Of a stretch of DNA of 64,000 nt, positions 36,077 to 44,796 are shown piece by piece. A program made the position numbers and the translations under genes. The notes beneath the pieces are model-generated. The model was given only the letters and a program-made list of their open reading frames with translations. It was not told where the DNA came from and did not search any database. Position 1 is the stretch's first letter; each line of letters opens with the position of its first letter. This DNA is from Micromonospora coriariae (GTDB lineage: Bacteria; Actinomycetota; Actinomycetes; Mycobacteriales; Micromonosporaceae): the NCBI RefSeq assembly GCF_900091455.1, contig NZ_LT607412.1:2170001-2234000 (forward strand), read 5' to 3'.

Positions 36077-36925
36077 GTGGCGCTCTCCCTGGCGATCTCG
36101 CCCTGCCCCAACGACACTTTCGTCTTCGACGCCCTGGTGCACGGCCGGGTGCCCGGTGCACCGCCGGTCGAGGTGACGTACGCCGACGTCGACGTCACCA
36201 ACACGGCGGCCGAGCGGGGCGCTTTCGACCTGGTGAAGGTGAGCTTCGCGGCGCTGCCGTGGCTGCTCGACGACTACCACCTGCTGCCCTGCGGCGGCGC
36301 CCTCGGCCGCGGGTGCGGGCCGCTGGTGCTCACCCGGGGCGACCGCGCCGGCGGGCCGGACCGCACCGACCTGACCGGCGCCACGGTGGCGGTGCCGGGT
36401 GACCGGACCACCGCGTACCTCTTGTTCCGGCTCTGGTCGGCGGGCCGGCCACCGGCCCGGATCGAGGTGGTCCCGTTCCACGAGATCATGCCGGGCGTCG
36501 CGGCCGGCCGCTACGACGCCGGGCTGGTCATCCACGAGGCACGGTTCACCTACCACCGGCACGGCCTGACCGCGCTTGTCGACCTCGGCGAGTGGTGGGA
36601 GGCCGACACCGGCCTGCCCATCCCGCTCGGCGCGATCCTGGCCAAGCGCGGCGTGGTGGACCCGGAGGCCGCAGCCGGCTGGGTCCGCGAGTCGGTCCGG
36701 CAGGCCTGGGCGGACCCGGCGGCCAGCCGGGAGTACGTGCTCGCGCACGCCCAGGAGATGGAACTCGACGTGGTGGACCGGCACATCGGCCTCTACGTCA
36801 ACGAGTTCACCGCCGACCTGGGCGAGGCCGGTTTCGCCGCTGTGACGGCGCTGCTCGACCGGGCCGCCGACGCCGGGCTGGTGCCTCAGACCTCCAGCTC
36901 GCGCGCCACCGCGTGGACCAGCTGA
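36077..36925 (+). CDS. mqnD: 1,4-dihydroxy-6-naphthoate synthase
   Basis: A 282-residue MqnD protein, which converts cyclic dehypoxanthine futalosine to 1,4-dihydroxy-6-naphthoate in menaquinone synthesis. It begins LAISPCPNDTFVFDALVHG, the family hallmark, and includes FDLVKVSFAALPWLLDDYHL and IHEARFTYHRHGLTALVDLG in the periplasmic-binding-like fold. The GTG start has GGAGG only 3 bp upstream. The last 40 bp overlap the 3' end of the cold-shock gene on the other strand. Belongs with mqnB upstream. Confidence 0.94.
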   Translation: MALSLAISPCPNDTFVFDALVHGRVPGAPPVEVTYADVDVTNTAAERGAFDLVKVSFAALPWLLDDYHLLPCGGALGRGCGPLVLTRGDRAGGPDRTDLTGATVAVPGDRTTAYLLFRLWSAGRPPARIEVVPFHEIMPGVAAGRYDAGLVIHEARFTYHRHGLTALVDLGEWWEADTGLPIPLGAILAKRGVVDPEAAAGWVRESVRQAWADPAASREYVLAHAQEMELDVVDRHIGLYVNEFTADLGEAGFAAVTALLDRAADAGLVPQTSSSRATAWTS

Positions 36926-37272
36926 GCGATCTTCTGCGCGGTCTTCTTGTCCGGATACCGGCCCCGGCGCAGGTCCGGCTGGACCTTCGCCTCCAGCACC
37001 TTGATCATGTCCTCGACGAGGCCGTGCAGCTCCTCGGCCGGCCGGCGCCGCAGCTCCGCCATCGACGGCGGCGCGTCCAGCAGCTTGACCCCCATGGCCT
37101 GCGCGCCCCGGCGGCTGTCAACCACGCTGAAGTCGACCCGCTGACCACCCTTGAGGTCGGTGACGCCCGCCGGCAGCGCACCCTTGGGCAGGAACACGTC
37201 GCCGCCCTCGTCACTGGTGACGAAGCCGTATCCCTTGGCCGTGTCGTACCACTTCACTCGACCCGTAGGCAC
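36886..37272 (-). CDS. cold-shock-domain protein with C-terminal extension
   Basis: A 128-residue protein. Residues 1-66 are a cold-shock domain (GRVKWYDTAKGYGFVTSDEG, with the RNP1-like KGYGFV and RNP2-like DVFLPK); residues 70-128 form a charged helical extension ending KKTAQKIAQLVHAVARELEV. Two-part proteins of this size are common in actinobacteria and bind single-stranded RNA or DNA; the tail's role is not known. The GTG start has CAGGGG upstream. Its 3' end overlaps mqnD by 40 bp tail to tail. Confidence 0.9.
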   Translation of the reverse strand: MPTGRVKWYDTAKGYGFVTSDEGGDVFLPKGALPAGVTDLKGGQRVDFSVVDSRRGAQAMGVKLLDAPPSMAELRRRPAEELHGLVEDMIKVLEAKVQPDLRRGRYPDKKTAQKIAQLVHAVARELEV

Positions 37273-37299
37273 CTGAAAACCCCTGCTTCACTTGAGCCG

Positions 37300-37923
37300 C
37301 TACTGCTCCAAGGCTAGCTGGATCATGCCGTCGAGCGCCGCTGGGAATCCGGTGAGGTCGTCCAACACCACTTCCGCGCCGGCGGCGCGCAGCTCATCCG
37401 GGGAACACGGCCCGGTGGCGACGCCGATTCCGGGCACCCCGGCCACCCTCGCCGCCACCATGTCCGCCACGTGATCCCCGACGTAGTGGGTCGCCCCGTG
37501 CTCCCGCAGGGCAGTCGCCTTCTCCTCGGCGAACAGGTCACCGGCCAGCTCGTCGACCGCGAGGCCGAGGTGGTCCAGGTGCAGGCGGGCCAACCGGCCG
37601 ATCTTGGACGTGACGACCAGCACCCGGCCGCCTCGAGCGCGGATCGCGTCGATGGCCGCCCGCGCGCCGGGCAGCGGCACCGTCGGGGTGATCGCGTACG
37701 CCGGGTACAGCTCGCGGTACACGTGCACGGCCGACTCGACCTGCTCCGGCGGGAACCAGTGCGCGATCTCGGTGCGCAGCGGCGGACCGAGCCGGGACAC
37801 CGCCAGGTCGGCGTCCACCGGCACGCCCGTCCGGGCGGTCAGCGCCCGGTAGGTCGCGGCGATGCCGGGGCGGGAGTCCACCAGCGTCATGTCGAGGTCG
37901 AATCCGACGGTCAGTGCGGGCAT
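37300..37923 (-). CDS. HAD family hydrolase
   Basis: A 207-residue HAD phosphatase-like protein. Motif I is FDLDMTLVDS (nucleophile Asp9), with motif II VVTSKIG, and motif IV YVGDHVADM. Motif I has Met in place of the usual Gly after DLD, which is found in some phosphoglycolate-phosphatase-like members. The substrate is unknown. ATG at 37923 by homology of the N-terminus; the frame is open further. It ends 27 bp before the cold-shock gene start, so they may share a transcript. Confidence 0.85.
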   Translation of the reverse strand: MPALTVGFDLDMTLVDSRPGIAATYRALTARTGVPVDADLAVSRLGPPLRTEIAHWFPPEQVESAVHVYRELYPAYAITPTVPLPGARAAIDAIRARGGRVLVVTSKIGRLARLHLDHLGLAVDELAGDLFAEEKATALREHGATHYVGDHVADMVAARVAGVPGIGVATGPCSPDELRAAGAEVVLDDLTGFPAALDGMIQLALEQ

Positions 37924-38006
37924 GCCGAGAAACGTACCGGCGACTCCCGGCCGGGCGGACGTCCGAGGGGCGCGACGGCCCGGTGCCGGGCTAGCGTGGT
38001 AAGACG

Positions 38007-40493
38007 ATGACCACCTCACTCGCCGACCACCTGCGGTCGCTGCCCGACGAGTCGCTGGCCGCGCTCCTTCAGCTGCGGCCGGACCTCGTCGTGCCCGTGC
38101 CGGCCGACATCTCCGCCCTGGCCATCCGGGCGCAGTCCCGGGTCTCGGTGGCCCGCGCGCTGGACGGGCTGGACCAGTTCACCCTCCAGATCCTCGACGC
38201 CGCCCGGCTCACCCGGGACCCGGACGAGGGCACCACGGCCACCGAGGCGGTGCTCGCAATGGCGACCGCCGGGCCCCACCCACCGGCGCCGACGGCCGTC
38301 CGGGCCGCCGTCGGCCGGCTGCGCGCCCTCTTCCTGCTGTACGGCCCGGAGCACGCGCTCCAGGTGGTGCCCGCCGTCGACGAGGTGGCTCCGTACCCTG
38401 CCGGGCTGGGCCGGCCAGCCGCGGAGCTGGACCCGCGCACGGCCGCGCTCTGCGCGGACCCGGCGAAGCTCCGGCGGACGCTGCTCGCCGCTCCTCCCTC
38501 GGCCCGGGCGATCCTGGACCGGCTGGCGGCCGGGCCACCGGTGGGCAGCGTGCCCCCGGGAGCGTTGCAGGCACCGCCGCTCGGCGCGGACGACGCCGTG
38601 CTCTCGGACCCCACCAACGGTGGCGCGCCGACCGGCTCCCCGGTGCGCTGGCTGGTCGACAACCGGCTGCTGGTCCCGGTCTCGACCGGCTCGCCTACGA
38701 CCACCGGCACGGTCGAGCTGCCCCGCGAGGTCGGCCTGCTGCTGCGCCGCGACAGTGGCCCGCTCGGGCCGCTGCGCACCAGCCCTCCGCCGGTGGCCGC
38801 CGCGCCACGCGAGGCGAAGGCGGTCGACTCCGCCGGGGCCGGGCAGACGATGGAGGTGGTCCGGCACACCGAAGGGCTGTTGGACCAGCTCGCCGCCGAA
38901 CCCGCGCCGGTGCTGCGCTCGGGCGGCATCGGCGTACGGGACCTGCGCCGGCTGGCCCGCACCGCCGGGCTGGACGAGCCGACCACCGCGCTGCTGCTGG
39001 AGGTGGCGTACGCGGCGGGGCTCGCCGGCGAACTGGAGCTGCCCGGCGCGACCACCACCCGGTACGGGGCGGATCAGCAGGTGCTGCCGACCGGCGGGTA
39101 CGAGGTGTGGCGGGCAGCCTCGCTGGCCCAGCGCTGGGAGCAACTGGCCCGCGCCTGGCTGACCATGACCCGGCAGGTCGGACTGGTCGGTCGGCGCGAC
39201 GACCGGGACCGGCCGATCACCGCGCTCTCCGCCGAGGCCGAGCGCGCCGGTGCGCCGGGCACCCGACGGGCTGTGCTCGCCGTGCTCGCCGACCTGGAAC
39301 CGGCGACCGCACCCACTCCGGACGAGGTGCAGGACCTGCTGGACTGGCGGGCGCCGCGACGCAGCCGGGGCCGGGAGGCCGCCCACCGGGAGGTGCTGGC
39401 CGAGGCGGCGCAGCTCGGCGTCACCGGCCTGGGTGCGCTCACCTCGTACGGCCGGCTGCTGCTGGCCGACCTGACCTCGGCCGACGAGCCGGGCGGCGAG
39501 GACCCGCTGGGGCTGCACGCGGACGCCGAGAGCGGTGACCCGTCCAGCGCGGCACGGGCGCTGGACGCGCTGCTGCCCGCCCCGGTCGACCACTTCCTGG
39601 TGCAGGCCGACCTGACGGTGGTGGTGCCCGGGCCACCCGAGCCGGCGCTCGCCGCCGAGCTGCAGGCGATGACCGAACTCGAGTCGGCCGGCGGGGCCAG
39701 CGTGCACCGGGTCACGACGGCGAGCGTGCGGCGGGCGCTGGACGCCGGCTACTCGGCCGACGACCTGCATGACGTGTTCCGGCGGCGGTCGCGTACCCCG
39801 GTGCCGCAGGGTCTCACCTATCTGGTGGACGACGTGGCCCGCAAGCACGGCGGGCTGCGGGTCGGCCTGGCCGGGGCGTACCTGCGCAGCGACGACGAGA
39901 CGCTGCTCAGCGAGGTGCTCGCCGACCGGCGGCTGGAGTCGCTGACGCTGCGCCGGCTCGCCCCGACGGTGCTGACCACCCCGTACCAGGTCGGTCGGCT
40001 GCTGAGCGCGTTGCGCGACGCCGGGTACGCCCCGGCGCAGGAGGATGGCAGCGGCGGCACGGTGCTGTCCCGGCCACGGATCCGGCGGGCCCCGGCCCGG
40101 GTGCCCGTGACCACCCGGACGTTGGATCCGCTGGCCGCCCCGAAGCTGCCGATGCCTCGGCTGCTGGGCGTGGTGGAGCACATCCGGCGGGGTGAGGCGG
40201 CGGCGCGGGCGGCCCGGCGGGCACCGGCGGTGGTGCGCGGCGGGGCGGCCGGCCTCGGCGGCGGTCCGGTGCCGGCACACACGCACAGCGAGGCGCTGGC
40301 CGTGCTCCAGCAGGCCGTGCGGGATCGGGCGCTGGTCTGGGTGGGTTACGTCGACGCGCACGGGGCGACCGCGTCGAGGCTGGTCAAGCCGGTCTCGATC
40401 GGTGCGGGCTACCTACGTGCCGAAGACGAACGGACCGAGATGCTGCACACCTTCGCGCTGCACCGGGTCACCGCGGCAGTGTTGGCGGACTGA
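38007..40493 (+). CDS. helicase-associated (XPB/Ssl2 N-terminal-like) protein
   Basis: An 828-residue cytoplasmic protein without a helicase motor: I see no Walker A or DEAD motif. It starts with repeats of ADHLRSLPDESLAALLQLRP type, and near the end carries HTHSEALAVLQQAVRDRALVWVGYVDAHG, a WYL-like block, then LVKPVSIGAGYLRAEDE. This matches actinobacterial proteins annotated as helicase C-terminal or helicase-associated, which sit near the XPB helicase gene, here 1.4 kb downstream. A role with XPB in DNA repair is likely but inferred from context. Confidence 0.85.
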   Translation: MTTSLADHLRSLPDESLAALLQLRPDLVVPVPADISALAIRAQSRVSVARALDGLDQFTLQILDAARLTRDPDEGTTATEAVLAMATAGPHPPAPTAVRAAVGRLRALFLLYGPEHALQVVPAVDEVAPYPAGLGRPAAELDPRTAALCADPAKLRRTLLAAPPSARAILDRLAAGPPVGSVPPGALQAPPLGADDAVLSDPTNGGAPTGSPVRWLVDNRLLVPVSTGSPTTTGTVELPREVGLLLRRDSGPLGPLRTSPPPVAAAPREAKAVDSAGAGQTMEVVRHTEGLLDQLAAEPAPVLRSGGIGVRDLRRLARTAGLDEPTTALLLEVAYAAGLAGELELPGATTTRYGADQQVLPTGGYEVWRAASLAQRWEQLARAWLTMTRQVGLVGRRDDRDRPITALSAEAERAGAPGTRRAVLAVLADLEPATAPTPDEVQDLLDWRAPRRSRGREAAHREVLAEAAQLGVTGLGALTSYGRLLLADLTSADEPGGEDPLGLHADAESGDPSSAARALDALLPAPVDHFLVQADLTVVVPGPPEPALAAELQAMTELESAGGASVHRVTTASVRRALDAGYSADDLHDVFRRRSRTPVPQGLTYLVDDVARKHGGLRVGLAGAYLRSDDETLLSEVLADRRLESLTLRRLAPTVLTTPYQVGRLLSALRDAGYAPAQEDGSGGTVLSRPRIRRAPARVPVTTRTLDPLAAPKLPMPRLLGVVEHIRRGEAAARAARRAPAVVRGGAAGLGGGPVPAHTHSEALAVLQQAVRDRALVWVGYVDAHGATASRLVKPVSIGAGYLRAEDERTEMLHTFALHRVTAAVLAD

Positions 40494-40508
40494 CCGGAGC
40501 CGCGCCGG

Positions 40509-40745
40509 TCAGCGTCGACTGCGGCGTACTGTGCCGACAACCGAGATGATCAGCAGCAGCGCGAAGCCGGCGCCGGCGGACTCCCCGACCGAGTCGACGA
40601 AGCCCTGCCGCAGCACCAGCCAACCGAAGAGGAACCAACCGACGAGGAGCGCCGCCGCGACGGCGTACGCGACCACTGTCACGCGGGACACCTCGTCGGG
40701 TTGAACCTGGTCGTGCGCTTCGATCACGTCACGGTCGACCGTCAT
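40509..40745 (-). CDS. small two-helix membrane protein
   Basis: A 78-residue protein: acidic N-terminus, then two membrane helices (VTVVAYAVAAALLVGWFLFGWLVL and GFALLLIISVVGTV) and a basic tail. The ATG has GGGGAGG upstream, so translation looks real. I do not recognise the family. It lies convergent with the helicase-associated gene and 95 bp from the L,D-transpeptidase gene end. Confidence 0.7.
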   Translation of the reverse strand: MTVDRDVIEAHDQVQPDEVSRVTVVAYAVAAALLVGWFLFGWLVLRQGFVDSVGESAGAGFALLLIISVVGTVRRSRR

Positions 40746-40840
40746 ACCCAGCCTCCCCGCCCGGTCCGGCCCTGGACTCCCAGAGTGTCACTAGGGGGAC
40801 CGGTGTGACAGGGGTTAAAACCCCGATTCGGGCGGGTCGC

Positions 40841-41725
40841 TCAGGTGCCGGGGCGGCGGCCGATCAACACCACCCGGGTGCCCACCTTCCCCAGTTCCCA
40901 CATCCGGACGGCGTCGGCGTGCAGCAGGTTGACGCAGCCGTGCGAGCCGATCGACTTCTCGTGCAGGTAGGTGGTGGTCTCGTGGAAGCCCATCCCCTGG
41001 GTGAAGTGCTGCCAGTACGGCAGCCACACCTCGTACGGATCGGACCATTCCTTCGGGTTGCGGTAGTTGACCTTGTAGGTGCCGGCCGGGGTGCGGTACC
41101 CGCCCATCCCGGTGCGGGTCACCGTCGGCGCCATGATCACCTTGCCGCCCCGGACCGCCCAGACGGTCTGCCGGGTCAGGTCCACGCAGAACGTGGTTCC
41201 CGTGCCGGCCGTGCAGCGAGCCGTGTCGGTGGTGGCGAGCCGCTGGGCCACGTCGTACGTGGTCGGCCCGGCGCGACCCTGGACGGGGCGGATGCCGTAC
41301 CGCCGCTGGAACTTCTTGATCGCGGCGCAGTCGGCGGCGGACTGCCGGCCGTCCACGGTCACCGGCCCGAACCCACCCAACCGGGCCAGGTAGGTCTCCA
41401 CGGCGCGCTGGTGCTCGCCCTGCGGGCAGCCGGCGGCCGGCTTGGCGGTGCTGGTGGCCGGCGGCGTGCTGCGGGTCGGCTTCGGCGTGGCGCTCCTGGT
41501 GGGCTTCGGCGTCGGCGTCCGTGTCGGCGCGGTCGTCGCGGGCCGGCCGCGCTGGTCCGGCCCGGGCGTGCCGCTCGCCCCCGTTGACTGTTCCGCCGCC
41601 CCAACCGGGGCGGCTCCCCCGCCGCCACCCCCGCCGGCCTGCGGATCGAACGCACACGCACCGGCACCGACCAGCGCGACCACCACCAGGGCGACAAGTC
41701 GGGAAGTGATCCGGACACGCTTCAT
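40841..41725 (-). CDS. L,D-transpeptidase with signal peptide and Thr/Pro-rich linker
   Basis: A 294-residue exported enzyme that would make 3-3 peptidoglycan cross-links or attach proteins. Residues 1-25 form a signal peptide (LVALVVVALVGAGACAFD; the Cys may be lipidated, but the box is only partial). A Thr/Pro/Lys linker (about 45-95) precedes a peptidoglycan-binding-like region with AAIKKFQRRYGIRPVQG, then the YkuD domain with the active-site SIGSHGCVNLLHADA. The ATG at 41725 has GGGGAGGTG upstream. Convergent region lies between it and the small membrane gene. Confidence 0.92.
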   Translation of the reverse strand: MKRVRITSRLVALVVVALVGAGACAFDPQAGGGGGGGAAPVGAAEQSTGASGTPGPDQRGRPATTAPTRTPTPKPTRSATPKPTRSTPPATSTAKPAAGCPQGEHQRAVETYLARLGGFGPVTVDGRQSAADCAAIKKFQRRYGIRPVQGRAGPTTYDVAQRLATTDTARCTAGTGTTFCVDLTRQTVWAVRGGKVIMAPTVTRTGMGGYRTPAGTYKVNYRNPKEWSDPYEVWLPYWQHFTQGMGFHETTTYLHEKSIGSHGCVNLLHADAVRMWELGKVGTRVVLIGRRPGT

Positions 41726-41898
41726 GGCACCTCCCCTGGGCCGTCGTCCCTTTGCTAGACGTTCGTAGGTGCCATGTCGGTTGCGCCCGGTGAGCATCTT
41801 TCTTCCGACAGTCCGCACCGTGCAACACTGGATGGTCGGCCAGCGGCGGGTATGCAGGCGCCACGACCGGACAGCCAACCGGAGGAGAGGACCCTGGC

Positions 41899-43578
41899 GT
41901 GAGCGGTGGACCACTGATCGTGCAGTCGGACAAGACCCTGCTGCTGGAGATCGACCACCCGGACGCGCAGGCCTGCCGAATGGCCATCGCGCCCTTCGCC
42001 GAGCTGGAGCGCTCTCCCGAACACGTGCACACCTACCGGCTGACCCCGCTCGGCCTGTGGAACGCCCGCGCGGCGGGGCACGACGCCGAGGGCGTGGTCG
42101 ACTCGCTGATCAAGTACTCGCGCTACCCGGTGCCGCACGCGCTGCTGGTGGACGTGGCCGAGACGATGGACCGGTACGGCCGGCTCCAGCTCGCCAACGA
42201 CCCGGCGTACGGCCTGGTGCTGCGTGCACTGGACCGGCTCGTGCTGATCGAGGTGGCCAAGAGCAAGAAGCTCGCCGGCATGCTCGGCAACAAGATCGAC
42301 GACGACACCATCCAGGTGCACCCGTCCGAGCGCGGCCGGCTCAAGCAGGCCCTGCTCAAGCTGGGCTGGCCGGCAGAGGACCTGGCCGGCTACGTCGACG
42401 GTGAGGCGCACCCGATCGAGCTGGCCGAGGCCGGCAAGGACGGCAGCAAGCCGTGGACGCTGCGGTCGTACCAGCGGGAGGCCGTCGAGGCGTTCTGGGC
42501 CGGCGGGTCGGGCGTGGTGGTGCTGCCCTGCGGCGCCGGCAAGACCCTGGTCGGCGCGGCGGCGATGGCCGAGGCGAAGGCCACCACGCTGATCCTCGTC
42601 ACCAACACCGTCGCCGGCCGGCAGTGGAAGCGGGAGCTGATCGCCCGAACCTCACTGACCGAGGAGGAGATCGGGGAGTACTCCGGCGAGCGCAAGGAGA
42701 TCCGCCCGGTCACCATCGCCACGTACCAGGTGCTCACCTCGCGGCGCGGCGGCGCGTTCACCCACCTGGACCTGTTCGGCGCCCGCGACTGGGGCCTGGT
42801 CGTCTACGACGAGGTGCACCTGCTGCCCGCGCCGATCTTCCGGTTCACCGCGGACCTCCAGGCCCGCCGCCGGCTCGGCCTGACCGCCACCCTGGTCCGC
42901 GAGGACGGCCGCGAGGGTGACGTGTTCAGCCTGATCGGCCCGAAGCGGTACGACGCGCCGTGGAAGGACATCGAGTCGCAGGGATGGATCGCCCCGGCCG
43001 AGTGCACCGAGGTCCGGGTGACGTTGACCGACGCGGAGCGGATGTCGTACGCGACGGCGGAGGCCGAGGAGCGCTACCGGATGGCGGCGACGGCACGCAC
43101 CAAGCTGCCCGTGGTGAAGGCAGTGGTCGACCGGCACCCGGACGACCAGGTGCTGGTGATCGGCGCGTACATCGACCAGCTGCACCAGCTGGGCGAATAC
43201 CTGGACGCGCCGATCATCCAAGGCTCGACCACCAACAAGGAGCGGGAACGGCTCTTCGACGCGTTCCGGTCGGGGGAGATCCGCACGCTGGTCATCTCCA
43301 AGGTCGGCAACTTCTCCATCGACCTGCCCGAGGCGGCGGTGGCGATCCAGGTGTCCGGGACGTTCGGGTCGCGGCAGGAGGAGGCGCAGCGGCTCGGCCG
43401 GGTGCTGCGACCGAAGGCCGACGGACGGCAGGCGCACTTCTACACGGTGGTGTCCCGGGACACGATCGACACCGAGTACGCCGCACACCGGCAGCGCTTC
43501 CTGGCCGAGCAGGGGTACGCGTACACCATCGTGGACGCCGACGACGTCCTCGGCCCGAAGCTGCCGACGGTCGACTGA
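41899..43578 (+). CDS. DNA repair helicase XPB
   Basis: A 559-residue SF2 helicase of the bacterial XPB type. Walker A is LPCGAGKT (212-216), motif II is DEVH (304-307), and the XPB-specific RED motif (334-336, in TATLVREDGREG) is present, as is VRLGRVLRPK-like motif VI (EEAQRLGRVLRPK). The N-terminal damage-recognition-like region (1-190) begins PLIVQSDKTLLLEIDHP. It would unwind damaged DNA; in bacteria its partner nucleases are not settled. The GTG follows GGAGGAGAG. Followed by a large palindromic element. Confidence 0.94.
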   Translation: MSGGPLIVQSDKTLLLEIDHPDAQACRMAIAPFAELERSPEHVHTYRLTPLGLWNARAAGHDAEGVVDSLIKYSRYPVPHALLVDVAETMDRYGRLQLANDPAYGLVLRALDRLVLIEVAKSKKLAGMLGNKIDDDTIQVHPSERGRLKQALLKLGWPAEDLAGYVDGEAHPIELAEAGKDGSKPWTLRSYQREAVEAFWAGGSGVVVLPCGAGKTLVGAAAMAEAKATTLILVTNTVAGRQWKRELIARTSLTEEEIGEYSGERKEIRPVTIATYQVLTSRRGGAFTHLDLFGARDWGLVVYDEVHLLPAPIFRFTADLQARRRLGLTATLVREDGREGDVFSLIGPKRYDAPWKDIESQGWIAPAECTEVRVTLTDAERMSYATAEAEERYRMAATARTKLPVVKAVVDRHPDDQVLVIGAYIDQLHQLGEYLDAPIIQGSTTNKERERLFDAFRSGEIRTLVISKVGNFSIDLPEAAVAIQVSGTFGSRQEEAQRLGRVLRPKADGRQAHFYTVVSRDTIDTEYAAHRQRFLAEQGYAYTIVDADDVLGPKLPTVD

Positions 43579-43915
43579 CGCCCCCGCGGCCTTGATCGAC
43601 TCGGTTTTCAGGAATTCGCGGTGTCCGGGGCGCTTCGATGCCCCGGTTTCCTGAAACCCGAGTCGATCGGCCCGGTGGGTGCGGGCGCAGGGCAGGGACT
43701 GGGTGTCTCGCGCGCTCGCTATGGAGCTGATGTCGTAGACGAATCAGCCGTCCGGCGTGGATGCGACGTATACCGCCGCGACGTCGGCGACCGCCTGCCG
43801 GGGACTGGCGGCCGAGGCCCGGGCCGCGGCCAGGGGGTTGAAGGCCGTCGCCTTCGGCATCCACTTCCCCACCGCCGCAGTCGTCCTCCTGGACGCCGCC
43901 CTGCAAGTCAATGGG
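43579..43915. other. 337-bp spacer, no confident gene
   Basis: After the palindromic element, 43670-43915 has no gene I can support. A 38-codon minus-strand frame (43744-43860) starts MPKATAFNPLAAARAS and ends VASTPDG, with no ribosome binding site; it may be noise or a gene remnant. Confidence 0.45.
43594..43668. repeat. 75-bp nested inverted repeat
   Basis: Outer arms of 21 bp (43594-43614 and 43648-43668) are reverse complements at 20 positions; an inner 7-bp hairpin (ccggggc 43625-43631 with gccccgg 43640-43646) sits in the middle. It begins 16 bp after the XPB stop and may terminate that transcript, but the long, near-perfect arms are more than a terminator needs. I think I remember similar intergenic sequences in Micromonosporaceae; unverified. 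Confidence 0.7.
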
Positions 43916-44638
43916 TCACGGCGTGGGGGGTGGGCAGCGGTCGGGGAGGGTGACCTCGCCGGGGCGGTGCTCGAAGGTGTCCAGGGTGAACCACTCGTCC
44001 AGCTCCGGGTCGAAGAGGTTCTGCAGGCCGAACTGCAACACCTGCCGCCAGCGGCTCGGGTCGTGCTGGTCGACGTAGATGTCGCCGAGCGCGAGCGGGA
44101 ACCGGAAGAACTCCCCCGGCACGGTGGAACCGCCGACCACCCCGACCCGCCAGTGGTCGACGTGCCGGTTCTGGTCACCCTGAAGGATCTCCGGTCCCAC
44201 GTACCGGGCGGTCTTCAGCTTGTCGTTGAAGATCTGGCGGTTGAAGAACCCCGGGACCTTGCTGCACAGCTGCGGCGGATACAACGGGATGTTGGGCCAC
44301 CTGTAGGTGAGCGTGTAGAGCGTGTTCTCGTAGATCAGGTTCGTGAACCAGATCGGGTGGTCCGGGCCGCCGGCGGTCATCTGGCTGTTGCCGTCCCTGC
44401 CCTGCCAGGTGAACGGCACGTCGATGCCGAGGTCCCGCACGATGTACCGGCCGGTGCCCTGGAAGTCGGCCGGGAGCAGCGGCGGGCGCGGCTCGCGCGG
44501 GTCGGGGGCGGTGGGGCCGTCGGCCTGGGCCGCGCGGGGCAGCGGCGCCGCCTCCGGACCCGGCGCGACCACCCCGAGCGCGAACAGTCCACCGGCGACC
44601 ACCGACACCAGTGTCCGACGTGTACGCCTCGACGCCAT
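43916..44638 (-). CDS. secreted protein of unknown function
   Basis: A 240-residue exported protein. The first 30 residues are a signal peptide starting MASRRTRRTLVSVVAGGLFAL, whose twin Arg pairs could direct it to the Tat route, then a cleavage region near AAPLPRAAQA. The mature part is rich in aromatic residues (DHPIWFTNLIYENTLYTLTY) with few Cys (two) and no motif I recognise. The ATG has GGAGG 7 bp upstream. Neighbouring genes also encode exported proteins, but no joint function is visible. Confidence 0.75.
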   Translation of the reverse strand: MASRRTRRTLVSVVAGGLFALGVVAPGPEAAPLPRAAQADGPTAPDPREPRPPLLPADFQGTGRYIVRDLGIDVPFTWQGRDGNSQMTAGGPDHPIWFTNLIYENTLYTLTYRWPNIPLYPPQLCSKVPGFFNRQIFNDKLKTARYVGPEILQGDQNRHVDHWRVGVVGGSTVPGEFFRFPLALGDIYVDQHDPSRWRQVLQFGLQNLFDPELDEWFTLDTFEHRPGEVTLPDRCPPPTP

Positions 44639-44745
44639 GTGTCCTCCGCCGGTGAAAGTGCCAGATGCCTTCGGCGAAGCGTAGGAGCAGGCAGGACGTG
44701 CAGATCGAAGGAATTGTCATGCTCCACCGGAAGGGTGAAGCGAAC

Positions 44746-44783
44746 GGGGCCGGCGGCTCGCCGCAGAGCGACCCGCCGGCCCC
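44746..44783 (-). terminator. hairpin terminator of the metalloprotease gene
   Basis: A perfect 11-bp stem (44746-44756 with 44773-44783; arm ggggccggcgg) with a 16-base loop, 14 bp past the metalloprotease stop on the minus strand. Confidence 0.7.
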
Positions 44784-44796
44784 GACTGCCAGTGGG

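Noticed and set aside
40809..40822. ggggttaaaacccc as terminator of the L,D-transpeptidase gene
   Set aside because: Stem of at most five to six pairs with almost no loop; too weak to call.
43744..43860. 38-codon minus-strand frame after XPB
   Set aside because: No ribosome binding site, no recognisable domain; kept only as a note in the spacer.
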